From: Thalassia testudinum
Taxonomy: Eukaryota > Streptophyta > Magnoliopsida > Alismatales > Hydrocharitaceae
Assembly: GCA_037157565.1 (NCBI GenBank)
Contig: JAZHRO010000013.1
Coordinates: 80,655,501 to 80,719,500 of the forward strand
DNA: 64,000 nt
Reading direction: 5' to 3'
Positions 12,401 to 20,505 of the stretch are shown in pieces. The notes below the pieces were generated by a model. The model was not told where the DNA came from, made no database searches, and saw only the letters and a list, made by a program, of their open reading frames with translations. Made by a program: the position numbers and the translations under genes. The stretch's first letter is position 1; the number at the start of each line of letters is the position of its first letter.

Positions 12401-15400
12401 TATCCTTATTGATCATGGTGCTTGTGGATAGTTATTTGTCTTTTAGAATTCTTTTTTATTATGATTGTGCTTCAGTTGATAATATTAAATTAGGTGATTG
12501 TTGCCATGTTTTCAACTTTCAACATATGGATTACAATATATTGAGTGTTGATTCATTTTTCAAAAAAATAGAGTGTTCATTCATTTAACATGCAAGAGGG
12601 TTTCTTTGAGGAACCTAGAACCTTGCTTATTGCTTATTGACAAAATATGCATGTCAAAAAAATAATATTAGCACATATGTGCATAACGTCAATAAATACA
12701 TATACATATGCATATTACTATATATGTACTTAACCGATTAATCCCCCATATATTATATACTCCCAGGTCGGTGACATTGCCAATTGAATATCGACTATCA
12801 ATTTCTACAACCTCAGCCATACGTCAGGTTAACTTAACCTAGACAAGACAACAACCTCTCTAAAGAGAGATTAGTAAAAGGCAATGAAGCCACTTAATAG
12901 GCATCTACAATGTGAAATCACTTGAATCAACGAGTAATGAGTCCCTGAAGCACTTTCAAAAAAACAAATCATTGAAGGAGCTATTTAATGCCAATGACTC
13001 TTGAAATGTGAAATCACTTGAATCCAAGAGTAATGAGTCACTAAAGCATTTTCAAAAAAAAAAAAAAACAAATCATTGAAGGAACTATTTGATGCCATTG
13101 ACTCTTGAACTCACATTCAATTAATCAACCCAAGCTCAAAATAAGAAAAAACAAAGGCTTCCACATTCAGTATGTTTTTTTTTTTGGAAAAGTGAAATAA
13201 CATTATATCAAAATAAAAACACTGAGGCACTCAACCAATTACAATAATGCACTCCACATCCTAATAAGAGATGAAATTGATTCCACAAAATTTTCCACAT
13301 ACGACATCTGCCCTCTGAAATCACATCATTCATCCCCAACAATATGCCCCACAACACCGCTGAAGGCTTCACCCTCTCCTTCGATCAAAAGGCATTTTAC
13401 CCCACGTTTATGCCCCTGCATCTGAACGATCTCCAGAACTCCTTAAAAGAACAAGGGCTCCACCACCCCACATTCAAGTGCCTTTGGATCCAAGAAACAA
13501 ATGGGCATGTGAAAAATAGATGCTCGACATCTTCATCTGCCCCGTGAAAAAGGGGGCATTCCTTCATCTCCTCAGGCACCCATTTAGCTCTCCACATTCT
13601 CATCATTAGTTTGTGCCTCCTAAGTAGCCACCTAAGGGTCTTCACGTTCAAGGGGCATCCCACCAACCATATTTGATTGCAGTACCTTACCAGATCCAAA
13701 TCCCACATGGGGCCAAACTCCTAGCCTTCTATAAACGGCCCTCACTGTGAATTCACCTTCATCCCAATAGAAAGCATCGTTGCCCTCCTCCAATTGAAAT
13801 CCCTGTAGCTCCCACAGCATCATCTAGAACTCCTGAATCCTCAAGTCTGAGAGGTTCCCAACAAAAGAGGGGCACCAGCCTCCCTCCCAGTTATCCACCA
13901 CAGATGCATCTCTGCTCATAGCTAGCGCGAAGAGTCTCGGGAACCTACCACATAACCTCCCATGACCCATCTAGTCGTCCAGCCAAAACCTGAACACATC
14001 GCCCAAACCAATCACTGGAACAAAACCCAATACCTTGGGTGCCACCAAAGATAGGCCCCCTAAGGAAATGGGATGCACCCCTTGACAGGCCAAGGAGAAG
14101 GTCCCAATGCACCGGGCTAGAATAACAAGATCGAATTGCCTTCCCTACAAGGCCCTCTCCATTCTCCAACAACCTGCCTATCCACTTCGTTAGTAGGTTG
14201 TCATTCATCCTTCCTAGGTCCCTAACACCAAGCCCTCCCTTCTTCATCAGTCTACAAACCTCCTCCCACACCACCAACCTCGCTCCAGATCCAATCGCAC
14301 CATAATTAATCCAAAAGAAATTCCTCATCAGAGCCAAAATCTTCTTCATAACCTACTGCAGCATCTTCAGGACAAAAATAAAATAAGACAGCATAGCGAA
14401 CAACACCACCTTAAGCAAGACCAACCTCCCACCTCTGGATAAGGTCCTGGACACCTATCCTACTAATCTTCCTTCCAACCTCCGAATCAAGGAGATCCAA
14501 TCATGCACCAAAATCCTCTTATCTGTCAGGAGAAGGCCCAAGTAAGAGATGGGTAAGGCCTCCTGTCACGTGGCAAGTGCCGAGCTGCACCTAATCGCCT
14601 CCTCCTCCGTCATGTGGAATGGAACAAAACTTAATTTGGAGAGGTTGATCTGCAATGCTAATGCCTCCCTGAATAACTCTAGCAAAATCCACATCCTTCT
14701 TGCTTCTACATCAACACCATCTATAAAGATCAGTGTCGTCAGCATACTGAAGTACGACAGCCGACCCATCATCCAAGGAGAATCCCCTTAGCAAATTTCT
14801 CTCACACAATCTGACCGTCATTCTCGCCAAAGCATCCGCTACCAGCACAAAAAGCATCATGGCCAGTAGGCAATCCTATCTAACTCCTCTCCTCAATTGG
14901 ATCCATCCCCCCACCAAGTTGCCATTAATGAGAATAGAAAACAATATTGTGGTAACGCACCTCTTCATCCAGTCTATCCAAAGTGGTGGGAAACCCCTCT
15001 TAATCAAGGAGGCCCATGGAAAGGACCACTGCACCGAGTCATAAGCCTTGCTGAAATCCACTTTCCACAAGAAAGCCTTCCTCTTCTCCCTCCTCCAACA
15101 GGATAGGATCTCTGAAGCTGCAACGTATCCATCCAAAATGTTCCTACCAGAAACAAAGATCGTCTTTACCTGAGACACAAGATCCACCAGCACACCCTTC
15201 AACCTATTCGCAAGGACCTTCGCTACAATCAGATAGATGGCATTGGAAAAGGCAATTAGACTAAAGTCTTCAATGGCCTCTACCCCATCCCTCTTCAGCA
15301 GTAGAAACATGAAAAACTTATTCATCCTATTAAAACCCATGTTCCCATCCCTAAATTCATTCAGCACCAGCACAACATTCTCCTTAATCATTATCTAGAA

Positions 15401-18400
15401 TTCCTTGTAACAGAAAATCAAGAAGCCATCAGGGCTAGGACATCCATCCACATTCAATCCCCAAACTGCTTTATGCACCTCCTCTTCCTCAAATGGCCCA
15501 ACAAGTCTCCTCGCCTCCTCACCAACCTGCGGAATGTCTGATCCCAACCACCTCCACCTTCCCCCAGCCTCCTACCAGTGAAATCCCTATAAAAGCCAAT
15601 CGCTGCCTCACCTACCGCCTCCCTACCAGCAAAATCCTCACCATTTACCTGCAATCTATCAATGCAATTCCTTCTCCTCCCTGAAGCCATCATGTGAAAA
15701 AAGAGATTATTAGAGTCCCCTTCCTTAAGCCACTTCTGTTTGGATCTCACCTTCCATTCTATCTCTACCTTTCGATCCTCCGTCTATACCACCTACAGAT
15801 GTCTCATTCTGTCCACCTGATCTTCCTCAGATAGGAGACCTATGTCATCAACTCTATCCAACCTCGCAATCTCCATGAGTGCTTCATCCCTCCTCGCACA
15901 CTCCTCTTTGATCTGCCTCCTATACATCCTGAGGAATGATCTAAGCTCGCATAGCTTGGCCTCCAACCTTGAGGTCGTCGAGCCCTCTATGTGCAACGAT
16001 CTCCATTTTTCCTCAACCATCCCCTTGAAACCCTCCTCTGGTAGCCAGACCCCATCAAATTTAAAATAGGTGACATGCCTCCAACCTTCATTTGTCCCCC
16101 AAAGCAGCGGTGTATGATCTGAAAAAGATCACTCCAAGGGCCTAACCTCCACCGTGGGGAAAGCCTCCGTGACAGACATCAAAGAGAACTTGTCAATTCT
16201 AGATCTCTATCCTCCTGAACTCCTCCACATGAAAGTGCAAGAAGAAGAAGGCAAATCCACCGACCCCTATATGGCAACAAATTCTGCAAAATCCTCCGAT
16301 CCAAGACCCATCCCCCCTCGTCCATCCAGCCTATCCTCTACCACCAGAGTTACATTGAAATCCCCTCCTATTAGCCAAGGGGACCCCTGATACCCTACAG
16401 CCACCTAATTCAGCTCTTCCCATAGTCTATGTCTCTGTGCCCCCATCATTTGGCCCATAAACAGCTGAGGAAACACAACTGAAATTGTCCCAATGCCTTA
16501 GTAACTGCACCATGACCACAAAGGACCCAATCATTGAGTCCACCAATGAGAAGACATCATCCTTCCATCCAACAATCACCCCTCCTGATCTCCCATCCGC
16601 ATCCAATGCCATAAAGTCCCCCAGTCCATCCCCACCAATCTCTCTCCACACCTATTGCTCGTACTGAGTCAACTTTGTCTCTTGGAGAAGCACCACCTCA
16701 GGGCCCCACTTTTGGAGGTACTTCCTCAGGGCAGCACTCCAAGATATACAATCAATTCAGGTGTATGTTGACAAATAGCAATTCATGCATTTGGATAAGG
16801 AGCCAATATATACAATCAAGGGAATGGGAGGAACAAAATCCATTTGACTACATCAATATTCCAAAACAATGGATCCACGCAACGTTTGACATAAACAAGA
16901 CATTTGTGGGAGTAAATCGCGATTTCTATTATGCTAACTTGCCATATCTCAAACTGCACGTAAGCTATTTGGACACATCTTTAAATATCGTAAATTGCAA
17001 GCAAGCTTTCCACAGTAATCTATTGCATAACAAAGTTGCAACCTTCATTATAAGGCAACCATGTCTTCCCACATACAATAAATATAGCAGGTATCATCAT
17101 TCCCACATCCATGCTCCAACTTGAGGATTAATGTTGAATTAAGATAATTATCGCATACCCTTCATTTTTTTTGGCGTAAGGGAGGGTCAAACCTAGGACC
17201 TCCACTGCTTAGGATCAATGATCCACCACTGCTCCATGCCTTGCAAAGCACCCTTTCTTTTTTATTTATTCATATTATGACTCGTTTGTAATTTTTTCCT
17301 TTGTATGCACTCATTCTCTTTCATCTATTTCTATGATGTCTCTTTTGTATTTTTTTCCGTTGTATGTGCCCTTTCTTCTCTTATTTATTTCTATGATAAC
17401 TTTTTCGTAAGTTTTCCTTTGCCTCCTCCTCCATCCATAGTATGGTTTTAAAAAACTAACCTTAAGGCACTCAAAGCTTATGCCTCGAGGCGAGGTGGAA
17501 GAAAATCACCCTGAGGCGACAGCCTCAGGGTTGTAGTATGAGGCTTGTGCCTCGATTTATTGAGGTGGAGCTGAGGCAATGAGGCAAAATCGAGGTTATA
17601 GCCTCAGTCGAAAGTTCGCATTTGAAAGCCATGAGTTCATGACCTAATAAAGCAAATAAAATCCTTTTCTAAAATCCCATACCCATCACCTGACCCTAAA
17701 CAATGGCCCTAACCTCTCAAGCCTTAAAAAACCCATCGCCCAAAGCTGTTGTACATCATTCTCCATCTTTGGACTCCTCCATTACCGTTACCCACGACTA
17801 TTGCTAAATGCTGCATTGCAAATTGCCAATCACCTCCCCTACGCACCACCCCTTACCAATTTGTCCCCTCTCCATTGCCCATCATTGCCCCCTTCCCCTT
17901 TCAAGCCTCAACCTCACTTCTTCTTGTTGTTGGTAAAAGTTTCAACCTCTCTTGAATTACACATTACATTTTTTCTTATTACTTATACCTTTATTTTACT
18001 GTTTAGTTATATTAATGTATGTTTAAATATTTTATGTGGTTAGTTCAAATGTTATGTGATCATTGAATTTGATTTTTTTTAAAAGGCTATGTGGTGATTG
18101 TTTGCTTAAATCTTGTTGTTATATGTTTATTTAATTCTCTCAAAAAAATTTTATTAATGTTTTTATTTTTTTAGTACTATTATGTGACTAGAATTTTGAT
18201 TTTTTGAAGAGTTTACACGTTGTGTGATACTTATGTGTATTTAAACCTTGTTATATTAGTTTATATGTGAATTATTGTGAGTATTGTGTGGTAATAATAT
18301 TTAGTAATGGACATTTAAATGTTATGATAGAGCAAAAATAACATGAAAGTGTATTTTTACATAGTTTTTTTCATTATTAGCGCTTACCAGTGTATACTTG

Positions 18401-20505
18401 TGCCATTTTTTCTTATTTTCCATCCAAAAACTAGGCTTACGCCTCGAGTGCCTCAAGACTTACGCGTCATCTCGAAGAAGGCAAACTACCTTGATACCAC
18501 CTCAGATTTTTTAAAACCTTGATCCACAAAGGGTGAGCTTCAACAAAAAGATCATAGGGTGTTTTATTTAGGTTAAGAAACATTGAATTAAGAATGTGGC
18601 ATTCAAGTTAAAAAAAAAAGTCTTAAATTTTGATCTTACATCGATCCAAGAGCATTCTTTTGCTTTTGCATGTATTAAGATTGACCATTGGCTTTTCCAT
18701 GTTGCAAAAGCATCAAAGGTCATCGCAAAAAGAAGACTCAATCATTTGGCTTCCTCCATCAACTTATCAAAAAGATAAACTAAGAATAAAATAAAATAAA
18801 ACAATCAACCCATAATGTAAGCAAATACTGCAAATTCTACACAACAGAATAACTTTATATGAAACTTGTTAGAAGTTGTCTCTGGAAAGAATTCTCCTCT
18901 TTTGAAAAAAAGAGAAGAAGAAGAATTCTTCTCTATTGATTGAATAATTCTACCATTTCATTGTTCTTTTTACTTAATATTTCCACCATTGCAATCAGAA
19001 TCTTTCTCCTGATAAAATTGAAATTTTCACATTTGTTGTAATTTTTGTCAAGTATCTCTCCAAATGTAAACAAATCATGAACTATCGATGATATTTGCCA
19101 AGATGGCTTTTCATTGCACAACAATGCACAATTCATCCTGAGTTCAAAAAGGAAACTCGAAAACTACACCTGAAGCTTGAAAGGATGACCAACAGGATAC
19201 ATTTCAAAAACAGAACATGTTACTTCAGAAAACCAAAACCATACTAAACCAGAATATGCATGGGGGGGAAATTTATCCAGGAACAAGCATGCCATTTTTT
19301 TCACATCGAATACCATATCACAGCCACCACCTACCTGGATTTTAGCATCATGAGTTGCCACAAGGACTTCATGTCTACCATCACCATTTAGATCTGCAAC
19401 AACCGGTGGCGGAAGATGCTCTGCCTCATACTTGACTGGATATTCATCCAGAAGGTGAACCCAAGTCTCCTTGAAGGAAAAATCAGTACCATGCTGAATA
19501 ACCAAATACACACAGCAAACAAAAGGCTTAGCTTTCACTGAACAGGCTATATTCATGTCAAATCACAATCTCATTACAGGGATCAAGGAGTAGCAAACTA
19601 TCTCAAATTATAGTAGCAGCTGTATCAACCTTCTTTTTTGTTTTTTTGAAAAGGCTGTATCCATCGAAATGAACTAACAAACATATAAGTGCACACACAC
19701 ATGCCACAAAACTGAGAATCCATGCTGGTCAATAGCAATAAACCTAGTTCACAATTTTGCAAAAAGGGAGCTTTTCTTCCATGAAAATCCACCGTATTGA
19801 CCACACCACATAACACAATCTCGGGCCCCTATACAAATCACAAGCGCTAACAAGATGCTGAGATAGCCACATGAAGGTAAAAAAAGGGCATGCTTTCTGC
19901 ACAAAGAACACGTGCATTGCGACAAACTCCATTACAGTAAATCTACAGAAAGGCAAGCATCTTGCGTTCCAGTATATCAACTCATCGGATAACCTAACCT
20001 ACTTAGCCATGAAGCTACATACACATGTCCGTAGTAAACGAGAATCCAAGACTCAATCTACGAAGAGCTGCAGGGACCAATGAACAGTCTAGAACTACAG
20101 TTACAGCTGTATAGATCTAAAAAACCCCGACTGAAATAAACAATACCGGCATTTAAACTTTCTGCACAGCCAGCACGCACAGGAACACCCGCACGGCAAC
20201 AGATTCCATCATGATAAATCCACAGAAAGCGAAAGTACCTTTAGCTCCCAAAACATCGACAAACGGATAATCTAACCTACTTAGCCCTAAAATTACGTCC
20301 GTAGATATGCACAACGAATGAGAATTGGAGCCCCAATCTACGCGGAGACACGGGGAGCAATTCGATCGCATGAGCAAAGCACGACGCAGAATTAAGATCC
20401 CTGAAGGAGGGGGGAATTGCGAGGTCGTGATTGGATTGATACCCGGAGGGAGAGGAAGATGGCGAAGGCGGAGAGGAGGAGGATCGCGAGATCGCGCTTC
20501 CTCAT
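1240..20505 (-). CDS. NERD1: NERD1-like FG-GAP membrane protein gene, first three exons (partial)
   Basis: Three GT-AG bounded exons join in frame without a stop and give the first 158 residues. They begin [20 protein letters not shown], a basic start followed by a hydrophobic signal or anchor helix. Exon 2 carries [18 protein letters not shown], an FG-GAP/calcium-loop type motif, and exon 3 carries the family blocks [20 protein letters not shown] and [17 protein letters not shown] recognise this as the plant family of Arabidopsis At3g51050 (NERD1), a Golgi/endomembrane protein of about 700 residues that interacts genetically with the exocyst in root growth. The remaining exons, with most of the propeller and any C-terminal membrane segment, must lie left of position 1. 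Intron 1 is about 950 bp and intron 2 about 17.8 kb; all splice junctions are phase 0. Family identity is from recall, the exon structure is read directly, and function is inferred. Confidence 0.85.
1492..2314. other. Intron 2 sequence, nothing recognised
   Basis: Unique-looking intronic DNA lies between exon 3 and the first hAT-like element. Short ORFs on both strands are composed of low-complexity or random-looking residues. I see no family motif and no terminal repeats. Confidence 0.5.
2315..3390 (+). mobile_element. Non-autonomous hAT-like DNA element, copy 1
   Basis: The element is about 1.08 kb. It starts CAAGATTTTAAAAAA and ends TTTTTTAAAACTATG, which are inverted versions of each other (imperfect TIR). 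The flanks are an 8-bp target duplication, ATCCCTGC at 2307-2314 and ATCCCTGT at 3391-3398 (7/8). The length of the duplication and the CA..TG ends suit the hAT superfamily. The right end is packed with short palindromic GCCTCGAGGC-type motifs (about 3230-3375), and the left end has CTTGAGCC/AAGGCGTAAGCCTC motifs, both possible transposase-binding subterminal repeats. There is no transposase ORF. An inverted homologous copy lies at 17441-18521. Confidence 0.75.
3391..4169. other. Intronic spacer with a GAGGCG-rich remnant
   Basis: Positions 3885-4010 contain AAAGGCGACATGCGCTAAAAGGC and AGGCGTTAGGCACTCGCC type motifs, resembling the subterminal region of hAT-like elements. No second end or target duplication was found, so this is at most a remnant. 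The rest, including a TATA-rich tract at 4018-4140, shows nothing codable. Confidence 0.35.
4170..4640 (+). repeat. 5' LTR of TRIM A
   Basis: The LTR is 471 bp, beginning TGAAGAAATAAATGG and ending CTCCACA. It contains a promoter-like TTTAAATAGAGACC (near 4465) followed by a CT-rich stretch. It matches the 3' copy along its length, with the 3' copy expanded by a CT microsatellite. Confidence 0.75.
5695..6157 (+). repeat. 3' LTR of TRIM A
   Basis: Direct repeat of 4170-4640. The first base of the terminal TG is mutated (CGAAGAAATAAATG). It contains the expanded (CT)n tract at about 6066-6119. The right end is placed at about 6157 by alignment to CTCCACA of the 5' copy and may be off by a few bases. 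Confidence 0.7.
6066..6119. repeat. (CT)n microsatellite inside the TRIM A 3' LTR
   Basis: There are about 27 CT dinucleotides in a row. The 5' LTR has only a few CT units at the matching place, so the tract expanded after insertion or during replication. Confidence 0.95.
6158..6654. other. Non-coding stretch with a perfect 15-bp inverted repeat
   Basis: It holds a hairpin at 6208-6241 (arms CGTACATTTACATAT, loop ACAC) and then a GC-rich block at 6255-6600. The GC-rich block contains small ORFs without recognisable domains. Composition differs sharply from the flanking AT-rich DNA, so it may be a fragment of another repeat, which I cannot name. Confidence 0.4.
6655..8260 (+). repeat. Solo LTR, Athila-like Ty3/gypsy family (copy 1)
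   Basis: It shares with the 5' LTR of Athila-type element G (57932-59584) an ordered set of blocks: an opening with GCTTAGATAAGCATTC, the block ACGGATCTGATCAAGATGACG with TCCAACACTTCCGAAATCG, a GC-rich middle with GCCACGTGGCGCC and CCGTTGGATG, and a 3' U5-like end. No internal Athila region is next to it. Both borders are approximate, because I could not fix the terminal bases or a target duplication. Plus-strand, hence antisense to the NERD1-like gene. Confidence 0.6.
8300..9126 (+). mobile_element. L1-type LINE, 3' end fragment
   Basis: Translation gives the reverse-transcriptase-associated zinc-binding domain: a KLPP-KIFVWLANKER-like stretch, then [16 protein letters not shown] and a W-rich block, with internal stops. 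It ends in a poly(A) tract at 9117-9126. The 5' part (EN, RT) is missing, as expected for a 5'-truncated insertion. It is interrupted at the ANKER codons by an RTE LINE piece with a 17-bp target duplication. Confidence 0.7.
8414..8655 (+). mobile_element. RTE-type LINE 3' fragment nested in L1
   Basis: The 242-bp insertion is flanked by an exact 17-bp duplication TAATAAGGAGAGGAAGA (8397-8413 and 8656-8672). It encodes the extreme C-terminus of an RTE-like reverse transcriptase ([24 protein letters not shown], then KE-I-YDLN and W-QRI-IADPT blocks). It ends with a TTGTTGTTGTTGT tail, typical of plant RTE elements. It is strongly 5'-truncated and has no complete domain. Confidence 0.8.
9130..10741. 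mobile_element. Non-autonomous hAT-like element with GGGTTGGGTT ends
   Basis: The left end TAGAGATGCACACGAGTCG and the reverse complement of the right end, TAGGGGTGTATATGGGTTGG, form imperfect terminal inverted repeats. Subterminal GGGTT/AACCC arrays in both ends (9160-9290 and 10575-10735) can fold together. The flanking 8-mers (AAAAATAG, CAGAGTAG) match only 5/8, so the target duplication is weak. The interior is AT-rich, has an (AT)n tract, and contains no transposase. Confidence 0.55.
9411..9466. repeat. (AT)n microsatellite
   Basis: About 28 AT units in a row, followed by CA and GT dinucleotide stretches to 9530. ORFs read through it are repeats of Tyr-Ile and are not genes. Confidence 0.95.
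10742..12908. other. Intron 2 sequence, no gene seen
   Basis: AT-rich intronic DNA. Short ORFs have no recognisable motif. A small inverted repeat around GATGGTGCACCATC occurs near 12074-12090. No element ends or target duplications were found. Confidence 0.45.
12909..13109. repeat. Two-copy tandem repeat, 96-bp period
   Basis: Copy 1 (12909-13004) and copy 2 (13005-13109) both begin AATGTGAAATCACTTGAAT and contain AATGAGTC, TTTCAAAAAA, CAAATCATTGAAGGA and TGACTCTTGAA in the same order. Copy 2 is longer through an expanded A tract. It is non-coding. Confidence 0.85.
13175..16754 (-). mobile_element. L1-type LINE, nearly full ORF2, decayed
   Basis: On the minus strand the order is: AP endonuclease remnant ([20 protein letters not shown] near 16690-16740), spacer, reverse transcriptase, then zinc-binding C-terminus ([18 protein letters not shown], 13525-13580). 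RT blocks include [31 protein letters not shown] and an intact catalytic YADD at 14735-14746. The poly(A) tail appears as poly(T) at 13175-13185. The 5' end is lost inside the endonuclease. ATTCAGTATG (13165-13174) and ATTCAGGTGTATG (16755-16767) may be the decayed target duplication. Several stops and frameshifts break the frame. It lies in sense orientation inside intron 2 of the NERD1-like gene. Confidence 0.82.
14876..15391 (-). pseudogene. LINE ORF2 reverse transcriptase segment
   Basis: This is the longest open piece (171 codons) of the decayed L1 ORF2 and covers the N-terminal and palm part of the reverse transcriptase. Visible blocks are [60 protein letters not shown] and [13 protein letters not shown], the usual order in plant L1. 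The frame breaks on both sides, and the YADD box follows in another frame at 14735-14746. It is not a host gene. Confidence 0.82.
16755..17432. other. Intron 2 sequence, no gene supported
   Basis: A 149-codon plus-strand frame begins inside the LINE at 16675 and runs to 17124. Its residues are low in conserved character and match no family I know, so I do not call it a gene. The remainder is AT-rich. Confidence 0.4.
17441..18521 (-). mobile_element. Non-autonomous hAT-like DNA element, copy 2 (inverted)
   Basis: This is the reverse-complement relative of the element at 2315-3390: the same order of subterminal GAGGC motifs, TCGAAAGTTCGCATTTGA block, AATCCCATACCCATCACC block and AT-rich core are recognisable along its whole length. 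The ends are TATGGTTTTAAAAAAC and TTTTTTAAAACCTTG. The flanking 8-mers ATCCATAG (17433-17440) and ATCCACAA (18522-18529) are a decayed target duplication (6/8). There is no transposase ORF. It sits in the same intron as copy 1, about 14 kb away. Confidence 0.72.
18530..19334. other. Intron 2 sequence next to exon 2, nothing recognised
   Basis: AT-rich intronic DNA between the second hAT-like copy and exon 2. No element ends, no conserved ORF. Confidence 0.45.
19335..19493 (-). CDS. NERD1: NERD1-like gene, coding exon 2
   Basis: This exon has 53 codons between an acceptor (TTATTCAG just above 19493) and a donor (CAG|GTAGGT at 19335/19334). It encodes a luminal segment starting [20 protein letters not shown] and the FG-GAP style loop [10 protein letters not shown]. 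An open reading frame extends upstream into intron 1, but that extension does not resemble the family and is not coding. The exon is 159 bp and phase 0 at both ends. Confidence 0.88.
19893..20360. repeat. Direct duplication in intron 1 of the NERD1-like gene
   Basis: Two diverged direct copies of about 190-200 bp: 19893-20079 and 20158-20360. Shared landmarks in order are CTTTCTGCACA, a GATTCCAT/ACTCCATT block followed by TAAATC-ACAGAAAG, CGGATAA-CTAACCTACTTAGCC, GTCCGTAG, and CCAATCTACG/CTCAATCTACG. The second copy ends about 80 bp from exon 1. There is no clear protein in it. It could carry splicing or transcription elements of the 5' part of the gene. Confidence 0.7.
20443..20505 (-). CDS. 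NERD1: NERD1-like gene, coding exon 1
   Basis: The ATG is at 20505-20503 and the exon has 21 codons, ending at a GT donor (intron starts GTATCA at 20442). It encodes the N-terminal signal/anchor: MRKR followed by about 15 hydrophobic residues. The start is chosen because the MRKRDL beginning matches the family and joins in phase 0 to exon 2. The region around it is GC-rich compared with the surrounding AT-rich introns, as is usual at plant gene 5' ends. Confidence 0.85.

Noticed and set aside
16675..17124. 149-codon plus-strand ORF
   Set aside because: Starts inside the LINE on the antisense strand and shows no family motif; chance openness is likely.
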